DNA from: Paenibacillus albiflavus
GTDB lineage: Bacteria > Bacillota > Bacilli > Paenibacillales > NBRC-103111
NCBI RefSeq assembly: GCF_004344915.1
Contig: NZ_SKFG01000042.1
Coordinates: forward strand, 1 to 39,053
Length of the DNA stretch: 39,053 bases
Reading direction: 5' to 3'
In this document: piece after piece, positions 1 to 8,938 of the stretch
Layout: every line of letters begins with the position of its first letter
Numbering within the stretch: position 1 is the first letter of the stretch
Made by a program: the position numbers and the translations under genes
The notes under the pieces: model-generated
Told to the model about the DNA's origin: nothing
Databases searched by the model: none
The model's input: the letters and a program-made list of their open reading frames with translations, nothing else

Positions 1-850
1 CACCTTTAGCTTTGGCGGCGCTAAGCTCGCGCCGCATTGTTGCTGCGACGGCGGCGGTGTCCGCGCCGTCAACGAGCCACATACGCCCGCGCGGGGCGTA
101 GTGGCGGTACTTCATCCCCGGCGCGCGGGGCGTTTTAGCGGCAAGCTCGGCTTCCGCTGCCGACTCGCCGCCTGCCGCCGGGGCAATCACTTCTACGCAG
201 CGCAGCGCAGCGCGCAGCGCCTCGGCGGTGATGCCGCCAGGTCGCAGGATATGCAGAGCACCCTGCGACCATTCCACCACCGTCGACTCAAGTCCGACGC
301 CGGCGGAACCCCCATCGACGATGCCGCCAATGCGGCCGTCGAGGTCTTCGCGCACATGCTCCGCGCGCGTTGGGCTAGGCTTGCCCGAGGAGTTCGCACT
401 CGGGGCCGCAACAGGGCAGCCCGCGAGTCTGATCAGCTCGCGAGCAATCGGATGGTCGGGCATCCGCACCCCGACCGTCGACAACCCCGCAGTGACGAGC
501 GGGGATAGTTTATTCGGCTGAACGGGCAGGATGACCGTTAGCGGACCTGGCCAGAACTGCGCGAGCAGTTGCTCAATTCGCTCATCCACCACACCGCTGA
601 TCCACTCATCTAACTGTGAGCGATCTGCAATGTGGACGATCAGCGGATTGTCAGAAGGGCGGCCTTTGGCTGCATAGATGCCTCGAACGGCTTCCGTCTG
701 CGTCGCATCTGCACCGAGCCCATACACCGTCTCCGTCGGAAATGCGACTGTCTCCCCTGCACGCAGCATAGCTGCTGCTTCTTGAAGAGCTTCACGCAGT
801 TGTTCTGGTGCTGGTAATTGATTAATTCCGATTGTCCAATGCTTTGTCAT
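1..850 (-). CDS. ywlC: Sua5/YwlC threonylcarbamoyl-AMP synthase, 3' end cut by window edge
   Basis: This enzyme makes threonylcarbamoyl-AMP from threonine, bicarbonate and ATP, the first step of the t6A37 modification of ANN-decoding tRNAs in the cytoplasm. About 283 residues are visible. The N-terminal YrdC-type domain has PTETVYGLGADA near residue 40, KGRPSDNPLIVHIAD near 67, FWPGPLT near 100 and APSANSSGKPSPT near 150. The C-terminal Sua5 domain begins after an Ala-rich linker and runs off position 1; full-length homologues are about 345 residues. The ATG at 850 has a weak AAGG upstream. It lies just downstream of spoIIR, the order found next to prfA/prmC in Bacillus. The last 500 bases are very GC- and Ala-rich compared with the gene's start, an internal composition shift. 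The family call is firm. Confidence 0.93.
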   Translation of the reverse strand, partial: MTKHWTIGINQLPAPEQLREALQEAAAMLRAGETVAFPTETVYGLGADATQTEAVRGIYAAKGRPSDNPLIVHIADRSQLDEWISGVVDERIEQLLAQFWPGPLTVILPVQPNKLSPLVTAGLSTVGVRMPDHPIARELIRLAGCPVAAPSANSSGKPSPTRAEHVREDLDGRIGGIVDGGSAGVGLESTVVEWSQGALHILRPGGITAEALRAALRCVEVIAPAAGGESAAEAELAAKTPRAPGMKYRHYAPRGRMWLVDGADTAAVAATMRRELSAAKAKG

Positions 851-989
851 GTATGTCCACAACCTTATATTGATAAATGAAATGCCACAAGCGGACCCGT
901 GTCCGCTTAAGCGTAAATATGATCAATGCGTTCGTTTCAACTTTATTCGCATGATGCGAGATAGGCTAGCCTATTTTGTCACCTAATGA

Positions 990-1634
990 TTAGAAAATGC
1001 TCTTCACCCAATCCCAGATGAATGAACGGTATTCCGTTTTGTCCTCGGCAGCAGCTATCGACTTGTCTGTTTCAACACCGTTAGATGAATTGACGTCTAC
1101 GCCTGCTTTTTGGGCAGATACGGCATCGACGAAGCATAACGGCGGGAACAGCACGCACCACCAATTCTGTCCATCGCCACCGCCAAGCGTAATGCGCAGT
1201 GCTTCATAATCACCTGCAGGGTATACCTTACCATTATAAACCTTCGCTGGAAAAGGTACATTCCCAAGCTCCACTTTGAAAGGATAATTCGCGTTATACG
1301 CTTTCAGTGTTTGTCCAACAACCTGCTGAATTCTTGGCAAATTCGCGTTAATCGTTACACGGGCGTCCTCCAAGTCGCGAGGTCCCATCGCCCATGCCGC
1401 CATTTCTTGCATGACCGCATCACGAACCTCACGTTTGACCCATTGATCCACCGCTGAATCTGAATTTGCTAATATGCGTAAACGAATCGCCTGATCCGGT
1501 ATCGAAGCCCCACTAATCGCCGCATTCGTCCGATTCGTATCCCAAATAAACACTAATAGAATAAGTGCAAAAGTCACATAAAAAACGCTGCGCCATAAAC
1601 TACTCTTCTCTTGCTTCCAACGCTGCTGATCCAT
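990..1634 (-). CDS. spoIIR: Stage II sporulation protein R (SpoIIR)
   Basis: SpoIIR is the secreted forespore signal that triggers SpoIIGA to process pro-sigma-E in the mother cell. The protein has an N-terminal membrane segment (SVFYVTFALILLVFIW) acting as signal or anchor. It then has the family blocks IRLRILANSDSAVDQWVKR, YPAGDYEALRITLGGG and NWWCVLFPPLCFVD. I start at the ATG at 1634 because AGAGGGG lies 8 bases upstream. A TTG at 1667 would add 11 residues but has no ribosome-binding site. The length of 214 residues is normal. It lies between prmC and ywlC on the same strand, separated from prmC by a 558-base gap, so it probably has its own promoter. I could not recognise a clear sigma-F promoter. 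Confidence 0.95.
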   Translation of the reverse strand: MDQQRWKQEKSSLWRSVFYVTFALILLVFIWDTNRTNAAISGASIPDQAIRLRILANSDSAVDQWVKREVRDAVMQEMAAWAMGPRDLEDARVTINANLPRIQQVVGQTLKAYNANYPFKVELGNVPFPAKVYNGKVYPAGDYEALRITLGGGDGQNWWCVLFPPLCFVDAVSAQKAGVDVNSSNGVETDKSIAAAEDKTEYRSFIWDWVKSIF

Positions 1635-1756
1635 TGCTCTAGCCCCTCTCTCCATCTCATAGTCCAAGTATGGACAAGAAACGAGAGGGCTAAACTAGCA
1701 ATCTAGTATTTTTTTGAAATCTAGCAAATAGTGTGTGGAAGGGCTTGTGTGACGGA

Positions 1757-1875
1757 GGCACTGGTCGCAGTTAGCACTGATCGTGGTCGGCTCTGGTCGC
1801 CGTTGCCACTGCTCAGTACTGGTTGGCACTGGCTGATGCACTTGTTGGCTCTGAATAGCTCTGTTCGGCACTCCC
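1757..1875. repeat. Degenerate tandem repeat rich in CACTGGTCG / GGCTCTG
   Basis: On the plus strand roughly seven imperfect units of 15-22 bases begin with GGCACTGG, GCACTGAT, GGCTCTGG, GCCACTGC, GGCACTGG, GGCTCTGA and GGCACTCC. Unit length is not constant, which suggests an old decayed array. No function is evident. Confidence 0.45.
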
Positions 1876-1883
1876 ATCCCGTG

Positions 1884-2075
1884 AAATAACGGATTTCTAG
1901 GTGCTTATTTGGCTGATATGTTGATTAGGCGACACAATAGCGGATTTTGAGGTACTTATTTCGGGTAATTGTAGATGAGTTGGGGCTGATGGAAGCTAAT
2001 TAAGCACCTCATAATCCGTTATCTGAGCTGATCAACGCAAAAAGTAGGAAATAAGCACGTGAGAATCCGCTATTT
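1884..2075. repeat. Four-copy inverted intergenic repeat, consensus AATAGCGGATTnnnAGGTGC
   Basis: Copies lie at 1884-1910 and 1934-1961 on the plus strand and at 1997-2022 and 2049-2075 on the minus strand. Each reads AATAnCGGATT, three variable bases, then AGGTGCTTATTT with few changes. The two-plus, two-minus layout means the pairs could fold into a large cruciform or RNA hairpin. The arrangement resembles interspersed palindromic elements in Gram-positive genomes, but I cannot name a family. Confidence 0.7.
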
Positions 2076-2192
2076 TGCAGCGACGTGGTTAGAGTCGCAT
2101 CGCCATGACTAGAGTGGCACCTATACGTCTGTGCATCTAGGCATCTAGCATTTACAGACAGCATCTGCCATAAGCATCAATGCCTCACGCAC

Positions 2193-3086
2193 TCACTTCG
2201 ATTTGCGCACCGCCATCACATGGCGGTCAATCCCTGCGAGGTCGCGAATCAAGCGAACCTCGTCCCATTCCGCGCAGCTGCGCAGCATGGCTGCGACTGC
2301 TTCCGCTTGCCCCATGCCGACCTCGAAGCCGACAATGGTCGGCTGCTTTGGCAGCTCGGCAAGCTGCGCGGTGATGCGGCGATAGAGGCCAAGCCCGTCC
2401 GCCTCATCGCCGATAAGCGCCAGGTGCGGCTCGTACAGCCGCACCTCAGGCTGCAGCGAGGGGATATCCCTCGCTGGAATATACGGTGGATTGCTGACCA
2501 GCACATCCACCGCGATCCGCCCCTCGATGAAGGGGCGGAGGAGGTCACCTTCAAGGAAGGTGACCCGATTTTGCACACCGCAGCGTACGGCGTTGCTACG
2601 GGCTATGGCAAGTGCCGCAGGCGAGATATCGCTTGCGTACACGCGCCAGTCGCTCCGATTGCAAGCCATGGCAATCGGAATCGCTCCGCTGCCTGTGCCG
2701 ATATCGGCAAAGGTCAAGGGCGTACCGATTTTATCTGCCTCCTCAAGCACACTCTCCACTAACAGCTCCGTTTCGGGTCTTGGAATGAGGACACCTGGCT
2801 CAACATGAAGCGTTATGCCGTAGAAATCTGTCTCACCGATAATATATTGGACGGGTTCTCCATTTGCCTTGCGTTTAACAAGCGCATACCACTCTTCTTC
2901 ACGCTCCGCTGGGAAAGAATCCTGCCAGCTTAGCAGCAACATACTCCGAGTCCAGCCAAGAAAATGCTGAAGCAGCAGTTCTGCACATACGGCTGCATCC
3001 TGCACCTCTTGCTCCTTTAAAAAAGAAGAAGCCTGAACATAGGCTTCTCTTATACTACGGCCTTGAAGGCCGTTTAGGGTCATCAT
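2193..3086 (-). CDS. prmC: Peptide chain release factor glutamine methyltransferase PrmC
   Basis: PrmC uses S-adenosylmethionine to methylate the glutamine of the GGQ motif in release factors, so its substrate is encoded by the gene just upstream (prfA). Counting from the ATG at 3086, the helical N-domain covers residues 1-85. The Rossmann SAM site DIGTGSG is at 128-134, the acidic ribose site (YASDIS) near 150, and the catalytic NPPY at 199-202. The length is 297 residues, and Bacillus PrmC is about 288. I chose the ATG at 3086 because AAGGAG sits 12 bases upstream inside the prfA end and the prfA stop is one base before it, implying translational coupling. A TTG at 3131 would overlap prfA heavily. 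Confidence 0.96.
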   Translation of the reverse strand: MMTLNGLQGRSIREAYVQASSFLKEQEVQDAAVCAELLLQHFLGWTRSMLLLSWQDSFPAEREEEWYALVKRKANGEPVQYIIGETDFYGITLHVEPGVLIPRPETELLVESVLEEADKIGTPLTFADIGTGSGAIPIAMACNRSDWRVYASDISPAALAIARSNAVRCGVQNRVTFLEGDLLRPFIEGRIAVDVLVSNPPYIPARDIPSLQPEVRLYEPHLALIGDEADGLGLYRRITAQLAELPKQPTIVGFEVGMGQAEAVAAMLRSCAEWDEVRLIRDLAGIDRHVMAVRKSK

Positions 3087-3087
3087 G

Positions 3088-4161
3088 TTACGCTTGTTCT
3101 CCTTTTTCGAGCAGATCCGCTTGTGCAGCAATCGTTAGACTCGAAATGATTTCTTCCATATCACCATTAAGGACGGTATCAAGCTTGTGCAGTGTTAGTC
3201 CGATGCGGTGATCGGTTACACGGCTTTGCGGGAAATTGTACGTGCGAATGCGCTCGCTTCGGTCGCCTGTACCGACTTTGCTCTTGCGCTCACCTGCGAT
3301 TTTCGCTTGTTCTTCTTGCTGAAAAATATCAAAAATACGCGCACGAAGAACTTGTAACGCCTTCGCTTTATTATCATTCTGCGATTTGCCATCCTGACAT
3401 GTCGCAACGATACCTGTCGGTACGTGCGTTACGCGGACTGCAGATTTCGTCGTATTAACGGACTGACCGCCAGCACCGCTGGAGCAGAACGTATCTACAC
3501 GAATATCGTTGTCTTTAATTTCAATATCCAAATCTTCAGCTTCTGGCATTACAACAACGGTTGATGTTGATGTATGAATACGTCCGCCAGACTCCGTTAC
3601 TGGAATACGTTGAACACGATGCGCGCCGCTCTCAAACTTCAGCTTGGAGTATGCACCTTTACCTGCCACCATAAATACGATTTCCTTGAATCCGCCCAAA
3701 TCGTTAAGGGATGCATCCAGGACCTCTGTACGCCAGCCTTGGGAATCAGCGTATCTGGTATACATTTTATAAAGATCGCCTGCGAACAATGCCGCTTCAT
3801 CGCCACCCGCTGCGCCGCGAATCTCCACGATTACGTTCTTATCGTCGTTCGGATCCTTTGGCATCATGAGGATATTGATTCTTTCTTCCAGCTCGGTCTT
3901 GCGTCCGGACAATTCTTCAATCTCAAGCTTTACAAGCTCTTTCATTTCGTCATCCAGCTTCTCGCCTTGCATTTCCTTGGCAGCGGTCAAGCCTTGATGA
4001 ACTTCTTTATACTCCATGTAAGCATCATAAGGTTCTTGAAGGTCAGATTGTTCCTTCGAATACTCACGAAGCTTCTTCGTATCATTCGTTACATCTGGAT
4101 CACATAGCATCTCACTCAGCTTCTCATAGCGATCTGCAAGCGACTGTAAACGGTCTAGCAT
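3088..4161 (-). CDS. prfA: Peptide chain release factor 1 (RF1)
   Basis: RF1 reads UAA and UAG stop codons in the ribosomal A site and triggers peptide release. The 357-residue protein starts [15 protein letters not shown], matching the Bacillus RF1 start. The peptidyl-hydrolase loop [16 protein letters not shown] has GGQ at about 231-233, and the coiled N-domain and codon-recognition domain are present in normal order. I chose the ATG at 4161 because AAGGGGTGAGG lies directly upstream. A GTG at 4170 falls inside that ribosome-binding site. It is followed by prmC with one base between, a typical arrangement for the release factor and its modifying enzyme. Confidence 0.97.
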   Translation of the reverse strand: MLDRLQSLADRYEKLSEMLCDPDVTNDTKKLREYSKEQSDLQEPYDAYMEYKEVHQGLTAAKEMQGEKLDDEMKELVKLEIEELSGRKTELEERINILMMPKDPNDDKNVIVEIRGAAGGDEAALFAGDLYKMYTRYADSQGWRTEVLDASLNDLGGFKEIVFMVAGKGAYSKLKFESGAHRVQRIPVTESGGRIHTSTSTVVVMPEAEDLDIEIKDNDIRVDTFCSSGAGGQSVNTTKSAVRVTHVPTGIVATCQDGKSQNDNKAKALQVLRARIFDIFQQEEQAKIAGERKSKVGTGDRSERIRTYNFPQSRVTDHRIGLTLHKLDTVLNGDMEEIISSLTIAAQADLLEKGEQA

Positions 4162-4273
4162 ATGCCTCACCCCTTATTCAATTCTTATATTATAGTTCTA
4201 TACGATTCAAAATTTGCATGCGGATAAGCCCGTAGGTCCAAAAAACGCACATACGAGCTCCAACTATCCTTCG

Positions 4274-5377
4274 CTAAACGTTGAATCTAAAATGCATAAC
4301 GTCGCCGTCATTCACGACGTATTCTTTACCTTCTAGACGAAGCTGTCCACGCTCACGCGCAACAGCCATAGAACCAGCAGCAGCTAGATCATCATAGGAA
4401 ACCACTTCTGCGCGAATAAATCCGCGTTCAAAATCCGTATGAATGACACCTGCAGCTTGCGGAGCCTTCATACCTTTACGAATCGTCCAAGCACGAACTT
4501 CTTGTACACCTGCTGTGAAGTAAGTGTATAGTCCAAGTAGCTTATACGCCGCTTTAATCAAGCGGTTCAGACCTGATTCTGACAAGCCAAGCTCTTCAAT
4601 GAACATCGCTTTCTCTTCATCTGTTTCAAGCTCAGCAATTTCCATCTCCACACGTGCAGAGATTGGAACGACTTCAGCACCTTCTCCAGCTGCAAAATCG
4701 CGCACCATTTGAACATACGGATTGCCATCTGAATTAGCAGCTTCCGCTTCACTTACATTCGCTGCATATAGCACTGGCTTCATAGTTAATAAGTGCAGAT
4801 CGCGAAGGATTAGCTTCTCTTCATCTGTAAGCTCAACACTGCGTGCTGGCTTATCGTTGTAAAGCGCTTCTTTCACTTTCTCCAAGCATTCGATCTCAGC
4901 GGCGTACTGCTTGTTGCCGCCTTTCATATTTTTACGGGAACGTTCAATCTTCTTCTCCACCGAATCCAAATCCGCCAAGATTAACTCCAGGTTGATGGTT
5001 TCGATATCGCCAAGCGGATCGACTTTACCCGATACATGTGTAATATTCTCATCGACAAAACAGCGTACCACGTGAACGATCGCATCCACTTCACGGATAT
5101 GCGCCAAAAATTTATTACCCAAGCCTTCCCCTTTACTCGCGCCCTTCACAAGTCCAGCGATATCGACGAACTCAAAAGCTGTAGGTACAACACGGTTAGG
5201 CGTTACGATTTCAGTCAGCTTCTGCAGTCTTTCATCTGGCACTTCTACTACCCCTACATTCGGATCAATCGTACAGAAAGGATAGTTAGCCGATTCGGCG
5301 CCTGCTTGTGTGATTGCATTAAACAAAGTCGATTTGCCGACGTTCGGTAGGCCGACGATTCCTGCTTTTAAAGCCAT
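4274..5377 (-). CDS. ychF: Redox-regulated ATPase YchF (Obg family, OLA1-like)
   Basis: YchF is a ribosome-associated P-loop NTPase of the Obg family that prefers ATP to GTP and has been linked to translation and stress responses. The G1 motif GLPNVGKST lies at residues 9-17, G3 ([12 protein letters not shown]) near 72-83, and the altered specificity motif NVSEAE replaces the usual NKxD. This is the family hallmark for ATP use. The C-terminal TGS domain ends with [14 protein letters not shown]. The length of 367 residues is normal. The ATG at 5377 has AAGGAGTG upstream. It lies about 110 bases upstream of prfA on the same strand and could be co-transcribed with it. Confidence 0.97.
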   Translation of the reverse strand: MALKAGIVGLPNVGKSTLFNAITQAGAESANYPFCTIDPNVGVVEVPDERLQKLTEIVTPNRVVPTAFEFVDIAGLVKGASKGEGLGNKFLAHIREVDAIVHVVRCFVDENITHVSGKVDPLGDIETINLELILADLDSVEKKIERSRKNMKGGNKQYAAEIECLEKVKEALYNDKPARSVELTDEEKLILRDLHLLTMKPVLYAANVSEAEAANSDGNPYVQMVRDFAAGEGAEVVPISARVEMEIAELETDEEKAMFIEELGLSESGLNRLIKAAYKLLGLYTYFTAGVQEVRAWTIRKGMKAPQAAGVIHTDFERGFIRAEVVSYDDLAAAGSMAVARERGQLRLEGKEYVVNDGDVMHFRFNV

Positions 5378-5516
5378 GTGTGAGACACTCCTTAAATTAT
5401 CTTAATGAACCAAAGGTTCGGTAAAACTCGCGGGGCAGATTACCCCCTCATGTTTACCACCCTACATTATATAATAAATTGGCCGCCAAAACAATGGAAT
5501 TCCGCGGATCATGGGG

Positions 5517-6221
5517 TTAACTATTATTGGTACTTTTGTGCTTAAAATAATTCGATACCTGTATACGCAAAATAAATGCTCGTAAGGAAAATTCCTGCTC
5601 TTGCGATAGCTCAAGCATTTTGGCCCCATAGAACATACCGCCTTCTACTGGGGATTTGCGGATAATTTCAAGCAGCGCCCCAAAGGCGAAACCAATCTGG
5701 AGTTCACCTTCTATCCGAGAGTATGTTTTGAATTCCTGTGCATCCATCGGAACGATAAACCCTACGCCACCAAGTGAAATATCTGTCGTCTCAATAGGTA
5801 TAGGAGAATCAAACTCAAGGCTAGACTTACTAGCAGTGGACTGATGTATACGATGAAGATTACCGATCTGGCGTGCATCTACACGAGGATACTGTCGTTT
5901 ATCCAAAAATCTGCTCTGTATGTTTGGAGGGACAAGAATAATGACCGATCCAAAACCCTTGGCAACAACCGTAGATTCAAAATTGAGAATGCCAATTGGA
6001 GAGTAAATAATCACTTTGAGTGGGTCACCCAAATGGAAGAGATCCCATTCTGAAATTTCAACTTCTGCTATATCGCCTTCTATATACGTAATAGCCCCTG
6101 TGGATACAAAATGCTTCTTCTCCAGAACGGTCCTGGCCTCAATTAAATTAGCAAATGCGCTGCTGACAGACGTAGCTGAAGATGTCGTATTTTTCGGATG
6201 ATAGGAATTAACGGAGTCCAT
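5517..6221 (-). CDS. PilZ-domain c-di-GMP-binding protein (YcgR-like)
   Basis: This is a cytoplasmic protein of 234 residues with an N-terminal beta-rich region resembling flagellar-brake proteins (residues 35-105) and a C-terminal PilZ domain. The PilZ signature is visible: R109-Q-Y-P-R113 (RxxxR) and D147-I-S-L-G-G152 (D/NxSxxG), the two motifs that grip cyclic di-GMP. Such proteins act as c-di-GMP effectors, commonly on motility, but the target is not evident here. The start at 6221 has AAAGGTGG nine bases upstream; an ATG at 6242 would include that site in the coding region. It is divergent from tadA. The same window carries two c-di-GMP riboswitches at 36.8-37.1 kb. Confidence 0.88.
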   Translation of the reverse strand: MDSVNSYHPKNTTSSATSVSSAFANLIEARTVLEKKHFVSTGAITYIEGDIAEVEISEWDLFHLGDPLKVIIYSPIGILNFESTVVAKGFGSVIILVPPNIQSRFLDKRQYPRVDARQIGNLHRIHQSTASKSSLEFDSPIPIETTDISLGGVGFIVPMDAQEFKTYSRIEGELQIGFAFGALLEIIRKSPVEGGMFYGAKMLELSQEQEFSLRAFILRIQVSNYFKHKSTNNS

Positions 6222-6338
6222 TATTATTAGCCACCTTTGCATGCATCTTTATACCAACTAAATATTTTTAGTATATATACTTTCGTGAAAACTTCAATAA
6301 CTCTTGTATCAACGAACATGATAAAAACCACAACATTC

Positions 6339-6368
6339 TTGCCTGTATCAACCAGTTTATTCTAAAAT
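6339..6368 (+). promoter_or_regulatory. Candidate sigma-A promoter for tadA
   Basis: TTGCCT at 6339-6344 and TAAAAT at 6363-6368 are separated by 18 bases. Transcription would start near 6375, at the first of the DnaA-box-like sites. It was found by eye, with four and five of six consensus matches. Confidence 0.45.
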
Positions 6369-6376
6369 AAATGTAG

Positions 6377-6948
<572 letters not shown>

Positions 6949-6973
6949 AATAAATAGCAAGGAGGTTATACGT

Positions 6974-7282
6974 ATGAAACCTATTAATCCCATGTGGAAC
7001 AGATTGCATATCGTGCTTGAATTCTTCGTTATGCTCGGATTTATACTTGGGCTCATTCCGTTTATGTATGCCTGGGTAGCTGGCTGGATCATTCCGCTAA
7101 CCGTTATTAGCGTTATTTTCTCCATTGTTCTAAGTAACGGAACCGTTCTGCTGACGTTTGGGAATGTCGTGATGTCTATCTTAAGCGTTATCCCAATTAT
7201 TGGCTATATACCTCGAATTATCGGATTAATTATCTCAATAATTAACATGTTAGTAATAAGTAGTCGAAATCGAACCTACTAA
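6974..7282 (+). CDS. Small polytopic membrane protein, function unknown
   Basis: The protein has 102 residues and about three hydrophobic segments: roughly 12-35 (VLEFFVMLGFILGLIPFMYA), 36-60 and 65-95. It has a short basic C-terminus (SSRNRTY). The ATG at 6974 has a strong AAGGAGG 8 bases upstream, supporting a real gene. It starts 25 bases after tadA and may be co-transcribed with it. I recognise no family and no catalytic motif. Confidence 0.75.
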   Translation: MKPINPMWNRLHIVLEFFVMLGFILGLIPFMYAWVAGWIIPLTVISVIFSIVLSNGTVLLTFGNVVMSILSVIPIIGYIPRIIGLIISIINMLVISSRNRTY

Positions 7283-7393
7283 ATTTAGATCGACGCATAA
7301 TGAATGAGTTCACCCTTGTATCTATCAATCCTAGTTAACTACTTATTCTTCTGTTGTTTTCTCAATCTCGTCGCATATAATGAAATCAATAGT

Positions 7394-7420
7394 GCCTAAA
7401 GGAAATTATTTCCTTTAGGC
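7394..7420. promoter_or_regulatory. Perfect 12-bp inverted repeat upstream of the GPH transporter
   Basis: GCCTAAAGGAAA and TTTCCTTTAGGC flank a three-base loop and end 27 bases before the transporter start. There is no T-tract after it, so it is not a standard terminator. It could be a DNA operator, or an RNA hairpin in the leader of the transporter mRNA. Confidence 0.5.
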
Positions 7421-7447
7421 TCGAATGAAAGAGAGGCGAGAGGATCG

Positions 7448-8767
7448 ATGGGTGAACAAGAGGTTCAAATCAAACCATGGCAAAAGATAGCCTATAGCAG
7501 CGGTAATTTTCCTGTTAATCTGATGGCACAAATGTTTGCAACGTATATCGTCTTCTATTATGTTGATCATCTAGGTGTTAAGCCTGCATTAATTGGACTT
7601 GCGATGGTGATTCACGGAATCTTCGGTGCGATTCTGAATCCACTGATCGGTTATTTATCGGATAATACACGCTCCAAGTGGGGACGAAGAGTCCCGTATA
7701 TTACCTTTGGTATCATTCCGCTAGCTGCTTCATTCACTTTAGTCTGGATCCCGCTTGGTCCAAGCGCAAATCTATTCTGGTATTTTCTGATCATCGTTCT
7801 ACTCTATGATATTTTCTACATTCTCGTGGTGCTTAATTGGACTTCTTTGTTTCCTGAGATGTTCACCAAGCTTAAAGATCGTACATCCGTATCCTCCTGG
7901 CGCCAAATGATAGGCATTATCGGTATGATTATCGGTGTTGCCTTACCTCCGATCATCTACGGTCAGATTGGCTGGACGGCTATGGGGATTCTTTTTGGCT
8001 GCTTATGTCTCATCTTCTTCGCGATCTCTATACTTGGCTCCAAAGAACCTAAGCATGAACGACCTGCCGCACATTCGATTTCTTTCTTATCCTCACTTCG
8101 TTATACGTTCACGAACAAAGCCTTTGTTACATACGTCCTCGGCAGCTTCTTCGTTCAGCTAACTTTTGCGCTCCTACCCGCCGCAATTCCGTTCTTTACG
8201 AAGTATGTATTGCTGAATAAGGACGATACGTTCAATACCATTATGCTGGGGACGATTTTTGTTATCGCGATGCCAATGGTCTATGTATGGGGCAGACTTA
8301 CCAACAAGTGGGGGACTCGCAAGACAATTATGACAGCTGCTGCGCTCTACATGATCTCGCTTATTCCTTTTGCTTTCGTGACAGGTTCAATCAGTGCCAT
8401 CGTTACAACTGCATGCGTCGGACTATGCCTGGCAGGGCTCATCGTACTGCTCGATGTCCTGATTGCCGAAATCGTAGACGATGACGAGACACGAACAGGC
8501 GAACGGCGCGAAGGCATGTACTATGGGATGAACGGCTTTATCATGCGTTGGGGCGTATCCCTGCAAGCTGTTATTATGAGTGGAATTCTGGAGGGAACTG
8601 GCTACTCAGCCGATATCGCGGTTCAACCTGACGCAACGGTGTTCGGTATTCGGATGATGCTTAGCGGCATTCCTGTCGTTTGTTTATTGTTTGGTTTGCT
8701 CTTCTATTACTTCTATCCATTAGGTCGAAGCGAGAGTAAATCTTCTAACATTACGGTATCTAAGTAA
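7448..8767 (+). CDS. GPH-family sugar:cation symporter (MFS, MelB-like)
   Basis: This is a 439-residue inner-membrane protein with about twelve transmembrane segments, belonging to the glycoside-pentoside-hexuronide:cation symporter family. The opening KIAYSSGNFPVNLM and the loop NPLIGYLSDNTRSKWGRR (about residues 63-82) are family signatures. The loop after helix 6 and the later stretch EIVDDDETRTGERREGMYYG are also typical. The ATG at 7448 has GAGAGG upstream. It stands alone between a palindrome and a terminator. The substrate cannot be read from sequence; neighbours that hydrolyse or import sugar-phosphate compounds suggest a carbohydrate. Confidence 0.9.
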   Translation: MGEQEVQIKPWQKIAYSSGNFPVNLMAQMFATYIVFYYVDHLGVKPALIGLAMVIHGIFGAILNPLIGYLSDNTRSKWGRRVPYITFGIIPLAASFTLVWIPLGPSANLFWYFLIIVLLYDIFYILVVLNWTSLFPEMFTKLKDRTSVSSWRQMIGIIGMIIGVALPPIIYGQIGWTAMGILFGCLCLIFFAISILGSKEPKHERPAAHSISFLSSLRYTFTNKAFVTYVLGSFFVQLTFALLPAAIPFFTKYVLLNKDDTFNTIMLGTIFVIAMPMVYVWGRLTNKWGTRKTIMTAAALYMISLIPFAFVTGSISAIVTTACVGLCLAGLIVLLDVLIAEIVDDDETRTGERREGMYYGMNGFIMRWGVSLQAVIMSGILEGTGYSADIAVQPDATVFGIRMMLSGIPVVCLLFGLLFYYFYPLGRSESKSSNITVSK

Positions 8768-8790
8768 ATACAAGTGGATCTAAGATTAGC

Positions 8791-8835
8791 AAACCGCCAT
8801 TAACCGAGAACGGGTATGGCGGTTTTGTTGTCTAA
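8791..8835 (+). terminator. Rho-independent terminator after the GPH transporter
   Basis: AAACCGCCAT (8791-8800) pairs with ATGGCGGTTT (8816-8825), followed by a T-rich TTGTTGTCT. Confidence 0.85.
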
Positions 8836-8938
8836 ATATTCAATTATTAATATAAATTCATTGTAGGAAATGATCGAACTTTGTTGAATTAAAATATAGC
8901 ACTAGTATATTTGGTAAAGAAATGAGGACTATTCCCCT

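Larger units (their letters stand above)
1635..2192. other. 558-base gene-free gap between spoIIR and prmC
   Basis: No convincing coding frame is present. The gap holds a degenerate tandem CACTGGTCG-like tract next to spoIIR, and four copies of a 26-28 base element, two in each orientation (listed separately). The stretch 2080-2192 shows nothing I recognise. The spoIIR promoter should lie at the 1635-1750 end. Confidence 0.7.

Noticed and set aside
101-521. Plus-strand reading frames in the GC-rich left end
   Set aside because: They are antisense to the Sua5 gene, whose motifs are clear, and open only because of GC-rich codons.
1884-2075. CRISPR array
   Set aside because: Repeat copies are in both orientations, spacers are not of constant length, and no cas gene is present.
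6949-7447. SRP RNA (scr) after tadA, as in Bacillus
   Set aside because: The sequence lacks the Alu/S-domain motifs; a small membrane-protein gene and a palindrome lie there instead.
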